A DNA stretch of 64,000 nt, from NCBI GenBank assembly GCA_035555975.1, contig DATMFV010000112.1, forward strand, positions 1 to 64,000, in the 5' to 3' direction. Source of the DNA: DATMFV01 sp035555975. Lineage in GTDB: Bacteria; Verrucomicrobiota; Verrucomicrobiia; Chthoniobacterales; Chthoniobacteraceae. The translations under genes were made by a program, and so were the position numbers. Positions 45,727 through 54,654 of the stretch are shown in pieces. The notes beneath the pieces are model-generated. The model did not search any database and had not been told where the DNA came from. It saw nothing but the letters and a program-made list of their open reading frames with translations. Every line of letters starts with the position of its first letter. The first letter of the stretch is position 1.

Positions 45727-46782
45727 ATGCAAACCGAACCGATTGCCCTGCGAAATGCCCGGCTCTTCCCGCCGGGTCAGACCTGCCTTCTCACCCTTTC
45801 GGAAGATGAGCGGTCTCTTTTTTTTCCCGACGTGGACCTTGAAAACGCCCTCCCGTGCCGGGCGCTCTGGATCGATACCGCCCGTTCCCGCAACGGGTGG
45901 GAAAGCCTCCTCGCCGGGTTTTCGCCTTCGGTGGTGATGACCGGGTGGTCCACGCCCCGCCTCCCCGCCGCCCTGGTTGGCGACGAAGGCTCGCCTCTTC
46001 GCTATATCTGCCACCTGACCGGCTCCGTGCGGCGCGTGGTGCCGCGGGAGTTCATTGAGAGAGGGGGGCTGGTTTCCAACTGGGGCGGCGAGATCAGCCA
46101 TAGCGTGGCGGAACACACACTCCTGCTGGCGTTGGCGGCATTGCGCAACCTGCCCGCCTGGCGGCCCTACACGGCGCAACCCGGCCGCACGCTGCTGGAC
46201 CGGAGCCGGTTCCTCGCAACGCGTTCCCTTCAGGGGCGGCGGGTCGGCATCCACGGGTTTGGAAGCGTGGCCCGCCGGTTGCTCCGGTTGCTGGCTCCCT
46301 TTGAGGTATCCTGCGAAGTCTACAGCGCCGGAGTGGCGCCCGATTCCATCCACCGCCATGGAGCCGAACCGGCCGGTTCGCTACCCGCGCTTTTCAGGCG
46401 TTCGGAGGTCCTCTTCGAATGCGAGGCGCTCACCCCCGCGACCGTCAACTCCGTCACCCGCGAAATGCTTTCGCTATTGCCCGAAGGGGCCGTCTTCATC
46501 AACGTGGCGCGGGGCGCGCTGGTCGACGAAGCCGCGTTGCTCGACCTGGCCCGGCGCGGACGCCTGCGCGTGGGGCTCGACGTGCTCCGCGACGAACCGG
46601 TTTCCCCCTCATCCCCCTTCTGGGAAACCCCCAACGTCGTCCTCTCTCCGCATATCGGCGGCCCGACGCACGACCTCTACCCCCGGTGCGGAGCCTTTGC
46701 GCTCGACAACATCCGACGTTACCTCTCGGGAGAGCGGCCCGGGGGAGTGGTCGACCTGGAAGTCTACGACCGGACGACCTGA
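45727..46782 (+). CDS. D-isomer-specific 2-hydroxyacid dehydrogenase
   Basis: 351 residues. NAD-binding motif GIHGFGSVARRL (GxGxxA type), catalytic Arg in INVARGALVDEAAL, Glu in DVLRDEPVSPSSPF, and His in LSPHIGGPTHDLY. It reduces or oxidises 2-hydroxy/2-keto acids; in a glycan locus it may handle an uronate breakdown product. Divergent from the lyase gene across about 155 bp that holds two regulon-motif copies. It is convergent with the sialidase-like gene. Confidence 0.88.
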   Translation: MQTEPIALRNARLFPPGQTCLLTLSEDERSLFFPDVDLENALPCRALWIDTARSRNGWESLLAGFSPSVVMTGWSTPRLPAALVGDEGSPLRYICHLTGSVRRVVPREFIERGGLVSNWGGEISHSVAEHTLLLALAALRNLPAWRPYTAQPGRTLLDRSRFLATRSLQGRRVGIHGFGSVARRLLRLLAPFEVSCEVYSAGVAPDSIHRHGAEPAGSLPALFRRSEVLFECEALTPATVNSVTREMLSLLPEGAVFINVARGALVDEAALLDLARRGRLRVGLDVLRDEPVSPSSPFWETPNVVLSPHIGGPTHDLYPRCGAFALDNIRRYLSGERPGGVVDLEVYDRTT

Positions 46783-46834
46783 ATCTGTGTCTTCCAGTTC
46801 CCGTCAACGGCGCTGGAGGTCGCTTCACCCAAGG

Positions 46835-48142
46835 CTACAACCCCGGGAGCCGGTAGCGATAGCAATCGGCCGTAAAGTCTTCCCAGCTTGTTTTGGGTTG
46901 CTCGGGCAGGGTCAGGACGACATCTCCGTTTTCCCGGTCGGTATAGAGGCCGAAGTTCGTATAACGCCGCCCGGTTTCCTCCTGCCTTTGGGTGGCGGGG
47001 TCGACGCAAGCGGGAGCGCCTGCGGGGAGCCCCTGGATCTCCCGCACGCTGGAACGCACCAGGCAAAGGCGCTCCGGGTCGAGTTCCGCAATCGCCAGCG
47101 GGTATCTCGGCACCTGGCCGTAAACCGGCCGGTCGAGAATATTGGCAATCCAGTAGACCTTTCCGGAATGCGGCCCCCGTACAAACCGCGCAAATGAAGC
47201 GGGCACGGCGACCGGCTCGCCATCCTCGTACGCCAGCGGCCGGGGAGGGCTCCAGCTTTTGCCGCCATCCGCGGACCAGGCCGCCTGCCGCGAACTGAAA
47301 AGGCCGAGCGGGCGATCGCCCTGGCAGCGCATCGTGGAGAAAAGGCGGCCACCCCCGAGATGCACCAGATCCGGTTCGGTGATGCCTGCGTACGATCGCG
47401 AAGGATCGATTTCAACGGGATCGCTGCAACTCCACGCGATGGCGTCGCTTCCGGCGTCCCACCGCCCGAGCAGGAACGCCACGCCGCCGTAGCGGCCCGG
47501 TTGCCCGTGGGGGTAGAAGAGCGTCCCGTCGCGGTTGACGGTGCGAAAATTCACCCCGAAAACCAGCGTGCCATCCTCAAGCTCCTCGAAAGGGAGCAGA
47601 TCGCCTCCCATGCTGTTGCGCCCGTAGCTCGCGCCCGGCATCCAGTGGATGGCGTCAAAGCCCGCGCCGTGATGAATGACCTGCCGCCGGGGTTGCCATT
47701 GCTTGCCGCCGTCGGCGGAAACCCGGTAAAAGAGCCGGCCGGTCCGGGCCGCCAGGCTCCCTTCGAACTGGTCTTCGGCGAGGGAGACCTCGCGCTCATA
47801 GGAAAGCTCGATCAGCCGCCCGCGGGTGCGGCTCAGAAAAAACTGCGGAGGGTAGCGAAAGACCGGTTCGCGGCGTTCAGGCGCTTCGGTCGCGATCGCT
47901 CCCTCCACGCTCCACGTCCTCCCGTTGTCTTCGGAGCGGCGCAGGTAGCGTTGCGGCATGTAATAGATGCCGTCGTGGGCGGCTTCGTGTCGCAAGGCCT
48001 GAAGCAGCGAAACGCCTTGCGCCTCGCAATAGCTGGTACTCAAGGCATAGACCGCCTGCCCGGGTGGCGCGGCGATGAAGCGTTCCTTGTGAACGCCACG
48101 GAGCGGAGGGTGAAGGGAGGCGGGGACGGTGGTTGGATTCAT
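46835..48142 (-). CDS. BNR/Asp-box protein, sialidase-like
   Basis: About 435 residues starting MNPTTVPASLHPPL. Asp-box motifs SEDNGRTW, SADGGKQW and SADGGKSW (SxDxGxxW) are spaced over the propeller. The catalytic Arg/Glu/Tyr set of sialidases cannot be assigned by eye, so it may be a non-sialic acid glycosidase or a related six-bladed propeller enzyme. No signal peptide is visible. Its ATG overlaps the stop of the fucosidase gene (ATGA at 48139-48142). Confidence 0.72.
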   Translation of the reverse strand: MNPTTVPASLHPPLRGVHKERFIAAPPGQAVYALSTSYCEAQGVSLLQALRHEAAHDGIYYMPQRYLRRSEDNGRTWSVEGAIATEAPERREPVFRYPPQFFLSRTRGRLIELSYEREVSLAEDQFEGSLAARTGRLFYRVSADGGKQWQPRRQVIHHGAGFDAIHWMPGASYGRNSMGGDLLPFEELEDGTLVFGVNFRTVNRDGTLFYPHGQPGRYGGVAFLLGRWDAGSDAIAWSCSDPVEIDPSRSYAGITEPDLVHLGGGRLFSTMRCQGDRPLGLFSSRQAAWSADGGKSWSPPRPLAYEDGEPVAVPASFARFVRGPHSGKVYWIANILDRPVYGQVPRYPLAIAELDPERLCLVRSSVREIQGLPAGAPACVDPATQRQEETGRRYTNFGLYTDRENGDVVLTLPEQPKTSWEDFTADCYRYRLPGL

Positions 48143-49485
48143 CGGTTTTTTTGGAAAGGATCGGGGCGTTCCCTGCCGTCGGCCCAGACGGAGAGGCCCC
48201 GCGTCAGGCTCCAGGCCGTCATGCGGCGGGGATCGCCCTGCCAGAGCCGCTCCCGCGCCCAGGGGAGCCGTTCGGGTTCCCCCGCCAGGTCGAGCCGGAT
48301 CACGGGAAAGAGCGGCCCGGGCGGTTTGGCGGGAAGCCCTGCAATGAGCAACCCCCCGGGCGTCTCGCGGAGGCCAAGGGATCGCCGCGGAGCGCCAAGC
48401 AGGACCGCACGCGCCCCGGGAGCCCGCAGGCCCGCCACGCGGGCCGAGCCGTTTCGCGGCCAGAAGCGGAAGATCAGGTAGAGCGCCTTTTCCCCGCGCA
48501 CCTGATAGCCGCAGGTGACAAACTCCGTAAGATCTCCCCGGCGGGTCCCGTAAATGGCCGCGCCATACTTCCCGAGCCATCTCCCGACGGCGGCCAGCGC
48601 CCGCGCCGGTTGCGGGGGGATCTCCCCCTCCGCGTCGGGTCCGACATTGAGCAGGAGATTGCCCCCTTTGGAGGCGGCTTCGCACAGGAGATCGAGCAGT
48701 TGCGCCGCGCTCCGGTAGCGTTCCCCCTCCGCGTAACCCCAGTGACGCCACGCGGTGACCTGGCACGATTCCCACGGGCGGCCCGCTTCGGGGAGGATCT
48801 CGTGTTCGGGAGTGCCGAAATCCCCCAGCCGCCGCGCCGCGCCGGTCCCGCCCTCCTGCGCGCTGCGATCCAGGCGATTGTTGATCAACAGCCACGGCTG
48901 CCGGCGCTTCATGGCGGCAACCAGTTTGCGGCTTTGCCAATCTGCGGCGCGATGCGGCCACGGGCCGTCAAACCAGAAAAGATCAAGCGGGCCGTAACGG
49001 GTCAGCAATTCGTCGACCTGCCCGTGAACATACGCCCGGAAGCGGCTCCAGCCCCGGGGGTCGTCCCTGGGGCCTTCCCAGTAGGCGGGCACCCGCCAGT
49101 CGGCCAGGGAATAGTAAAGGCCGACGCGCAACCCCGCCCTGCGGAACGCGTCGAGAAATTCGCGCACAAAATCCCTCCCCGGAGCCTGTCGGGAGCTGGA
49201 ATAATCGGTCAACGCGCTATCCCAGAGGCAATAGCCATCGTGGTGGCGGGCGGTCAGCACGGCATACCGGAAACCGCCGCGAACAGCCAGCGCGGCCCAC
49301 TTTTCGGCATCAAAACGCGAGGGATTCCATTGGCAGGCCTCTCGGGCATAGACCTTCTGGTCAAGCTGCTCGCGGAAAAGCACCTGCTCGCCGCGCCCGA
49401 TGGCGGCATAAGGCCCCCAGTGAATGAAAAGCCCGTAGCGCGCCTCCTCGAACCATCGCGTGTCGGCTGTTTTGGATCTCTTCAT
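48139..49485 (-). CDS. GH29 alpha-L-fucosidase
   Basis: 448 residues. The GH29 start WFEEARYGLFIHWGPYA is clear, followed by YAVLTARHHDGYCLWDSALTDYSS and the nucleophile in DLFWFDGPW. The general acid/base is not clearly assignable by eye. It removes fucose from glycans by retention. No signal peptide is visible, so it may act on imported oligosaccharides. Its ATG directly follows the pseudopilin stop (TAGATG), so the operon is translated in tight succession. Confidence 0.9.
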   Translation of the reverse strand: MKRSKTADTRWFEEARYGLFIHWGPYAAIGRGEQVLFREQLDQKVYAREACQWNPSRFDAEKWAALAVRGGFRYAVLTARHHDGYCLWDSALTDYSSSRQAPGRDFVREFLDAFRRAGLRVGLYYSLADWRVPAYWEGPRDDPRGWSRFRAYVHGQVDELLTRYGPLDLFWFDGPWPHRAADWQSRKLVAAMKRRQPWLLINNRLDRSAQEGGTGAARRLGDFGTPEHEILPEAGRPWESCQVTAWRHWGYAEGERYRSAAQLLDLLCEAASKGGNLLLNVGPDAEGEIPPQPARALAAVGRWLGKYGAAIYGTRRGDLTEFVTCGYQVRGEKALYLIFRFWPRNGSARVAGLRAPGARAVLLGAPRRSLGLRETPGGLLIAGLPAKPPGPLFPVIRLDLAGEPERLPWARERLWQGDPRRMTAWSLTRGLSVWADGRERPDPFQKNR

Positions 49486-50103
49486 CTATTGAGGAACCCA
49501 GGGGAGCGCGCCGGTGACCCCCGGCAGCTCTGCCGGGCTGACGGCAACCACGTGCCCGTCGAAGTAAAGGAGGTTGGCCTTGCCCCGGTGCCGGGCGGCG
49601 AGGTTGCCATCTTCATAAAGCGACGGGGAGGCAATCCCCCGCGCCACCGCGTCTCCCGCAAAAATCACTTCCGAGGAAGGCTGCACGGCCACGAGACGGT
49701 AAACGATCCGATACACCTTTTCCGGCTTTTCATTGATATAAAGGTTTTTGCCGTAATCTGACTTATGGTTGCTCTGCACCAGCGTCGTCCCTGAAGGGCA
49801 GGCAAAGACACCCGGAGGCCGCGCTCCCTTCACCATCTTTGCACCGGGAAGGAGATAGGGAAGCAGCCCGTCCTCCCACGTCCCGCTCTCGCCCGCCAGG
49901 ACATTGTAGACCACCAGCCCGTTATGATCGACGGCATACCCGGCCATGGCCGCGCCGATCCCCCGAAGCTGGGAGGCGCAGCGCAGTTGCCGGGAGAGAT
50001 CGCTACCCAGATTGAAAATCGGAAAGGCCAGCACGATCAGGAATGCCAGGACGACCAGGATGACCAGCAGTTCCAGAAGGCTGAAGGCGGCGTGCTTATC
50101 CAT
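49486..50103 (-). CDS. Prepilin-type protein with H-X9-DG motif
   Basis: About 205 residues. N-terminal class III prepilin leader: AFSLLELLVILVVLAFLIVLAFPIF, with the conserved Glu five residues after the cleavage site. Near the C-terminus is RHRGKANLLYFDGHV, where His is followed by nine residues and then Asp-Gly, the H-X9-DG motif of a prepilin-associated family seen in planctomycetes and verrucomicrobia. Cysteines at about residues 40 and 98 could form a disulfide. It is exported and processed like a pseudopilin; the function is unknown. It is the second gene of the PEP-CTERM - pseudopilin - fucosidase - sialidase-like operon. Start is the ATG at 50103; an in-frame TTG at 50109 is also possible. 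Confidence 0.82.
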   Translation of the reverse strand: MDKHAAFSLLELLVILVVLAFLIVLAFPIFNLGSDLSRQLRCASQLRGIGAAMAGYAVDHNGLVVYNVLAGESGTWEDGLLPYLLPGAKMVKGARPPGVFACPSGTTLVQSNHKSDYGKNLYINEKPEKVYRIVYRLVAVQPSSEVIFAGDAVARGIASPSLYEDGNLAARHRGKANLLYFDGHVVAVSPAELPGVTGALPWVPQ

Positions 50104-50112
50104 GTTCAAGGC

Positions 50113-50946
50113 TTACCGGTGCGATCGACGCCGCAGCAGCCGGATGGCGAAGAGCGCGGGCAACAGCATCAACACGGTTTTCGGTTCCGGAATGGAAGCG
50201 ACATCGTCGATGACGAGATCGTCGAGGTAGAGGGTCGCGCTGGAGACCTGCCCCAGGTTGGTGAAATTCAGCCAGGTCAGGTCGGTATCGCCCGCCAGTT
50301 CTCCCGCGTGAAGCAGGTTGGAAGCGATCTTCTCGCCGTTGAGCCAGAGGTCCATACTCTGCGCCTGAAGACCGCCGCCGGTATAGTGATGGGAAGCGGT
50401 GGTCTGGTTATAGACAATGACCAGTTGGTTGACCTGATCCTGATCGTAGGCTCCCAGCAGGTCGCCGCGCGCCAGATTGTTCCCTGTGGCGGCATAGAGA
50501 TTCCCGTCGCGGAAAAAGAGGCCGAACGCCGTTGAACCGTTGCTGTTGTAACCGGTCCCCCCGCCGATGCGCAACAGGAAGCCATAGCCCGAGTTGTCGG
50601 CGCTGGAAGGCTGGTAAAAGCTGAACCCGATCTGCCCCGTCCGGCCAAAGCCGGTCCCTGTCCTGATGCGGGTGGCGGTATAGCTGATGGTCTGTTGCGA
50701 GATGGAATGGACCTCGAAAGAGGCATACTGGTTGTTGACACCCTTGCCAAAGAGGTTGGCCGCGTCCGCCTCGACGAGCGTTCTGGTATAAGCCTCCCCG
50801 CTGGTTGCATTGGAACTGCTGTTCCACGGAAGAGGATCGCCCGCCGTATAGGACGAGAAATCATCCTGCAACACCACGGCGGAGAAACAGGAGGCTCCCA
50901 TGGCAAACAGGGCGAGGGTAAAGGAAGACAAGGAGAAGAGCTTCAT
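50113..50946 (-). CDS. PEP-CTERM sorted secreted protein
   Basis: About 277 residues. Signal peptide MKLFSLSSFTLALFAMGASCFSA, a beta-sandwich-like body typical of lectin-like folds (LQDDFSSYTAGDPLPWN, LDDLVIDDVA), and the C-terminal sorting tail IPEPKTVLMLLPALFAIRLLRRRSHR: PEP motif, hydrophobic helix and basic end. Exosortase processes such tails; no exosortase is in the window. First gene of the operon, 80 bp downstream of motif copy B and 9 bp before the pseudopilin start. Confidence 0.88.
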   Translation of the reverse strand: MKLFSLSSFTLALFAMGASCFSAVVLQDDFSSYTAGDPLPWNSSSNATSGEAYTRTLVEADAANLFGKGVNNQYASFEVHSISQQTISYTATRIRTGTGFGRTGQIGFSFYQPSSADNSGYGFLLRIGGGTGYNSNGSTAFGLFFRDGNLYAATGNNLARGDLLGAYDQDQVNQLVIVYNQTTASHHYTGGGLQAQSMDLWLNGEKIASNLLHAGELAGDTDLTWLNFTNLGQVSSATLYLDDLVIDDVASIPEPKTVLMLLPALFAIRLLRRRSHR

Positions 50947-51025
50947 GGCTTGGAAAGGGGAGGGAAGGCTTCGGGAATCGACCGGCATTAAAGACCCGAC
51001 GCCGGCCGGTCGGCAACCGCAGGTT

Positions 51026-51040
51026 CATTTATACAGTTGA
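51026..51040 (-). promoter_or_regulatory. Regulon motif copy B, upstream of the PEP-CTERM operon
   Basis: The minus strand reads TCAACTGTATAAATG, 79 bp upstream of the PEP-CTERM ATG, and shares AACTGTATAAATG plus the further upstream GGGGT with copy A. It also lies about 70 bp upstream of the divergent lacI-family gene, so autoregulation is possible. Confidence 0.6.
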
Positions 51041-51109
51041 CTGACCCCGGAAAGGCAGCCATTTGGGAGTTGCCTCTGTGAAGGGGACTCCTGTACTTTT
51101 GCCGGGACG

Positions 51110-52180
51110 ATGCAATCGCGGCGCCCCACCCAGAAAGACATCGCCGCAATCGCAGGCGTGAATCCCGCCACGGTTTCCATGGCGCTCAACAACCATCCGC
51201 ACATCCCGGAACGGACGCGCAACCGCATCCGCAAAATCGCGGAGGAGCTTAACTATTGCCCCGACCCGATGCTTTCGGCGCTGGCTGCCTACCGCAAGCG
51301 GAGCCGCCCCGTTTCGTTTCATGGCACGCTGGCCTGGGTGGCCAATGCGACTAAAAACGGCTGGTTGCAGAATCCGCATTTCGCCCGCTATTACGAAGGA
51401 GCCTGTCAACAGGCGCAGCGGCACGGCTACCGGATCGAGCCGTTTCACCTGAAGGAACCCGGGCTTTCCTCCCGAAGGCTTGCCTCGATCTTTCACGCCA
51501 GAAGCATCCGGGGGCTCCTGTTCGGCCCGCAGCCCGAACCAAACGCCGAGATTGCCTTTCCCTTTGAGCGGTTCGCGGCGGTCGCCTTCGGCCACGGCCT
51601 CGCCAGGCCGCTGCTTCATTCCGTGGCGACAGCTCATTTCCGGGCCACGGTGCAGGTGATCGAGCGGCTCAAGGCGCTCGGCTACCGCCGCATCGCCCAC
51701 ACCATGACCGCCTTTCAGGACCGGAAGGTCGGCTACCATTGCCTGGCCGGGTATCTCCTCGAACAGTTCCTTTCCCGCGATGAACTGATCGTCCCCTCCG
51801 TCGATCTCGACTACGATCCGCCCGCCTTCCAACGCTGGTTCAAGAAGACGAAACCCGATGCCATCGTGACCGGCAACCTGCGCATCCTGCCGATGCTGGA
51901 GAAGCTCGGCCTCCGCGTGCCGGACGATGTCGGCGTCGCCTGCCCCTGCCTTCCATGCGGGGAAGGGGTGTTGAGCGGCATCTCCGAAGATGCCGTCAAC
52001 ATCGGCCGCGTGGCGGTCGATACGCTGGTGGCGCTCCTGCTCAGCGACGAGTGCGGCGTCCCGGCCCAGCCGCGAAAGGTGCTGGTGGAAGGCTCCTGGA
52101 TCGAAGGGGGGACGGTGGTACGCCAGCCGGGGGCGACGTGTCCCGCGGGAGTCGATTCAGAAAAACGGGAGGGCATTTAA
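51110..52180 (+). CDS. LacI-family transcriptional regulator of the glycan locus
   Basis: 356 residues. N-terminal HTH TQKDIAAIAGVNPATVSMALN, followed by the hinge and a periplasmic-binding-protein-like ligand domain (GLLFGPQPEPNAE, FGHGLARPLLHS, DDVGVACPCLP). It most likely responds to a sugar and controls the surrounding genes, since a shared motif is present upstream of each transcription unit. Its stop codon lies inside motif copy D, next to the transporter start. Confidence 0.9.
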   Translation: MQSRRPTQKDIAAIAGVNPATVSMALNNHPHIPERTRNRIRKIAEELNYCPDPMLSALAAYRKRSRPVSFHGTLAWVANATKNGWLQNPHFARYYEGACQQAQRHGYRIEPFHLKEPGLSSRRLASIFHARSIRGLLFGPQPEPNAEIAFPFERFAAVAFGHGLARPLLHSVATAHFRATVQVIERLKALGYRRIAHTMTAFQDRKVGYHCLAGYLLEQFLSRDELIVPSVDLDYDPPAFQRWFKKTKPDAIVTGNLRILPMLEKLGLRVPDDVGVACPCLPCGEGVLSGISEDAVNIGRVAVDTLVALLLSDECGVPAQPRKVLVEGSWIEGGTVVRQPGATCPAGVDSEKREGI

Positions 52181-52188
52181 CTGTGTGA
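52174..52188 (+). promoter_or_regulatory. Regulon motif copy D, upstream of the transporter
   Basis: The plus strand reads CATTTAACTGTGTGA and overlaps the lacI-family stop codon. CATTTAACTG is identical to copy C. It is 54 bp from the GTG at 52238, a distance similar to those at the other three sites, which supports that start. Confidence 0.6.
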
Positions 52189-52237
52189 GCGTCAGCGGCA
52201 TTGGTTGAAGCCCCTTCCTTTCGACACATTCCCGCTT

Positions 52238-54625
52238 GTGAAGACTGCTCCGGCCCGCCGCTTTTTCTGGGTTATCCTCCTCGCCAATCTCCTGTTCGTG
52301 GCGGCGGTTTCCTCCACCGCACAGGAAGCGAAAGTGCGCCTGCGGGTCTCGAACCTCCCCAGCCTGGGCGAGACCGATGCCGTTCACGTCGCGAGCGCCC
52401 GGGCGGTCAGCCGGTTTCTCGAACTCAACCCGGACGTGGTGCTGGAACGGGCCGAAGGCATCCGCATCGACGGGCTGGCCCAGGATGTCAGCACCATCAT
52501 GATGATCGCGGGCGGCATCCCTCCCGACGTTCTGATGCTCAAATTCCGCAGTTTTGACAGCTTTGTCCGGCAGGGGATGCTCGCCCCGCTCGACGGGGAG
52601 GTCGCCGCGGCCGCTGCGGACGGCGACGACAAGCTCTCGCGGATTCCCGAACAGATCCGCCCCGTGATCGAGCGCATCGGCCCCGATGGCCGGCAGCATC
52701 TCTACGGACTGCCGATGCCGTTTTTCGTGACCGGGCTCTACTACAACCGCGAGCTTTTCCGGATGGCCGGGCTGCCCCAGCGCACGCCGAAGGATTGGGA
52801 TGAACTCCTTGAATTTGCCCGGAAAATCGAAGCGCTCGGCCCCCAGTACAAAGGTCTCCTGGTCAACGGCGGGGCCAGCGCAAGCTGGGAACTGATGAAT
52901 TTCATCTGGTCGGCGGGAGGCGACGCCCTCACCGAAGTCGCCCCCGACGAGTGGCGCGCCACCTTTGATACTCCGCAGGCGGTGACGGCCTACGAATTCT
53001 ATTACCAACTGGTGGAGGGGGAACGGCTCGCCGCCCGCTTCACCGGAACGCTCACCACCCAGGAAAGGCAGCGGGCAGGGATGTTTTTTGACAACGTCGG
53101 CGGCGGCGCGATCTCCTTCGACCCCGAGCTTTTCGCCTTTGGCGCGGTGCCTGCGGGGCCGGACGGCTTTCGCGGCGCACAGATCAATGCCTGGACCCTC
53201 GGGATCTATTCAGAGATCGACGACCCCCGGGTCCGCGATGCGGCATGGCGCTATGTTTCGTTCATGACCGGCCCGGAGGCGGAACGCATCCGCATCGCCA
53301 CCATGGTGGAACTCGGCCACGCCGGGCAGATGAACCCGATCACCCTGCGCACCCACGGCTACGGCGAATTCCTGAGCCTCTCGCCGCCCGGCCTGGAAGA
53401 TGAAGTGCGCGAGGCGATCCAGCACAGCAAGCCGGAACCGTACGGGAAAAACTGCAACCTGATCTACATGGAAATGACCTACCCGCTCGACCGGATACTT
53501 TTGAGCGAAACCATCCGCAAGGCATGGGAGGCGGGCGATCGCGGGAAGGTGCGCGCGGAGATTCAGAAGATCCTGAGCGACGCCGTGCGCCGGACCAACG
53601 AGCGGATGATCGGCTATGTTCCGCCCGGCGTGATGCAGTGGCGCAGGCAGGTGGCCGCCGCCGTCGCGCTCGGGATCTGCGCGATTTTTGTGGCGATCGG
53701 CTGGAACGTGACCCGGTTTTTCACCGGCGAAGCCGCTGCACAGTCGCGCCCCTTGAGCCATCGCGGCCCGGCGGCGTGGCTCTGCCTCTTCCCGGCGCTG
53801 GCGTTGATGCTGGTCTGGCACTATGTTCCGCTTTTGCGTGGAACGCTGATGGCTTTCCAGGATTACCAGTTGATCCTCGACTCCGCTTTTATCGGTCTGG
53901 ACAACTTCGCCATCGTCCTTTTTGACCCGACGTTCTGGCGCTCCATTCTGGCGACGTTCCACTTCGCCGCCTATACGTTGAGCTTCGGCTTCGCGATCCC
54001 GGTCCTGCTCGCCTATGCGCTGCATCTCATTCCCCGGTACAAGATCCTTTACCGGACGGTTTATTACCTCCCGGCCGTCATGAGCGCCACGGCGATTTTT
54101 TTCCTCTGGCGCGAACTCTTCAGCGTCGACGGCCCCTTGAACCTGGCGCTGCGGCTCTTCGGCTTGGAAGCGCGGCGCGCCTGGACCGAAGACCCCGCGC
54201 TGGCGATGCTCAGTTGCGTGGTCCCCGGCATCTGGGCGGGAGCCGGGCCGGGGTGCCTGATCTATCTCGCCGCGCTCAAGACCATCCCCGAAGAACAGTT
54301 CGAAGCGGCTGAGATCGACGGCGCGGGGTTCCTGCACAAGACCACGAAGATCGTCCTTCCCCACCTGCGCCCGCTGGTCTTCATCAATTTCATCGGCGCG
54401 ATCGCCGCCGCCTTCCACGGGGCGACGAACATCCTCATCATGACCGGCGGCGGCCCCGAAGGGGCGACCGAAGTCGCGTCCCTGAAAATTTTCTTCGAAG
54501 CCTTCGTGCGGCTGCGTTTCGGCCCGGCCACGGCCATGGCGTGGATTCTGGGAAGCATGTTGATCGGGGTGACCGCCCTCCAGCTCAAGCGCCTGGGCCG
54601 GATGGAGTTCAAAACCGTGCGGTGA
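52238..54625 (+). CDS. Fused ABC-transporter binding protein and MalF-type permease
   Basis: About 795 residues from GTG (alternative TTG 52205). An N-terminal hydrophobic segment precedes a family-1 extracellular sugar-binding domain (about residues 30-450: LPMPFFVTGLYYNRELFRMAGLPQ and GGDALTEVAPDEWRATFDTP). A spacer helix (VALGICAIFVAIGW) follows, then a MalF/UgpA-type permease with about six helices and the EAA loop (EQFEAAEIDGAGFLHKTTKIVLPHLRPL). Binding protein and permease are normally separate genes, so the fused protein tethers the receptor to the channel. No ATPase or second permease is in the window. Confidence 0.9.
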   Translation: MKTAPARRFFWVILLANLLFVAAVSSTAQEAKVRLRVSNLPSLGETDAVHVASARAVSRFLELNPDVVLERAEGIRIDGLAQDVSTIMMIAGGIPPDVLMLKFRSFDSFVRQGMLAPLDGEVAAAAADGDDKLSRIPEQIRPVIERIGPDGRQHLYGLPMPFFVTGLYYNRELFRMAGLPQRTPKDWDELLEFARKIEALGPQYKGLLVNGGASASWELMNFIWSAGGDALTEVAPDEWRATFDTPQAVTAYEFYYQLVEGERLAARFTGTLTTQERQRAGMFFDNVGGGAISFDPELFAFGAVPAGPDGFRGAQINAWTLGIYSEIDDPRVRDAAWRYVSFMTGPEAERIRIATMVELGHAGQMNPITLRTHGYGEFLSLSPPGLEDEVREAIQHSKPEPYGKNCNLIYMEMTYPLDRILLSETIRKAWEAGDRGKVRAEIQKILSDAVRRTNERMIGYVPPGVMQWRRQVAAAVALGICAIFVAIGWNVTRFFTGEAAAQSRPLSHRGPAAWLCLFPALALMLVWHYVPLLRGTLMAFQDYQLILDSAFIGLDNFAIVLFDPTFWRSILATFHFAAYTLSFGFAIPVLLAYALHLIPRYKILYRTVYYLPAVMSATAIFFLWRELFSVDGPLNLALRLFGLEARRAWTEDPALAMLSCVVPGIWAGAGPGCLIYLAALKTIPEEQFEAAEIDGAGFLHKTTKIVLPHLRPLVFINFIGAIAAAFHGATNILIMTGGGPEGATEVASLKIFFEAFVRLRFGPATAMAWILGSMLIGVTALQLKRLGRMEFKTVR

Positions 54626-54654
54626 TGACCGGCGGCACGACGGCTCCCCGGGGC

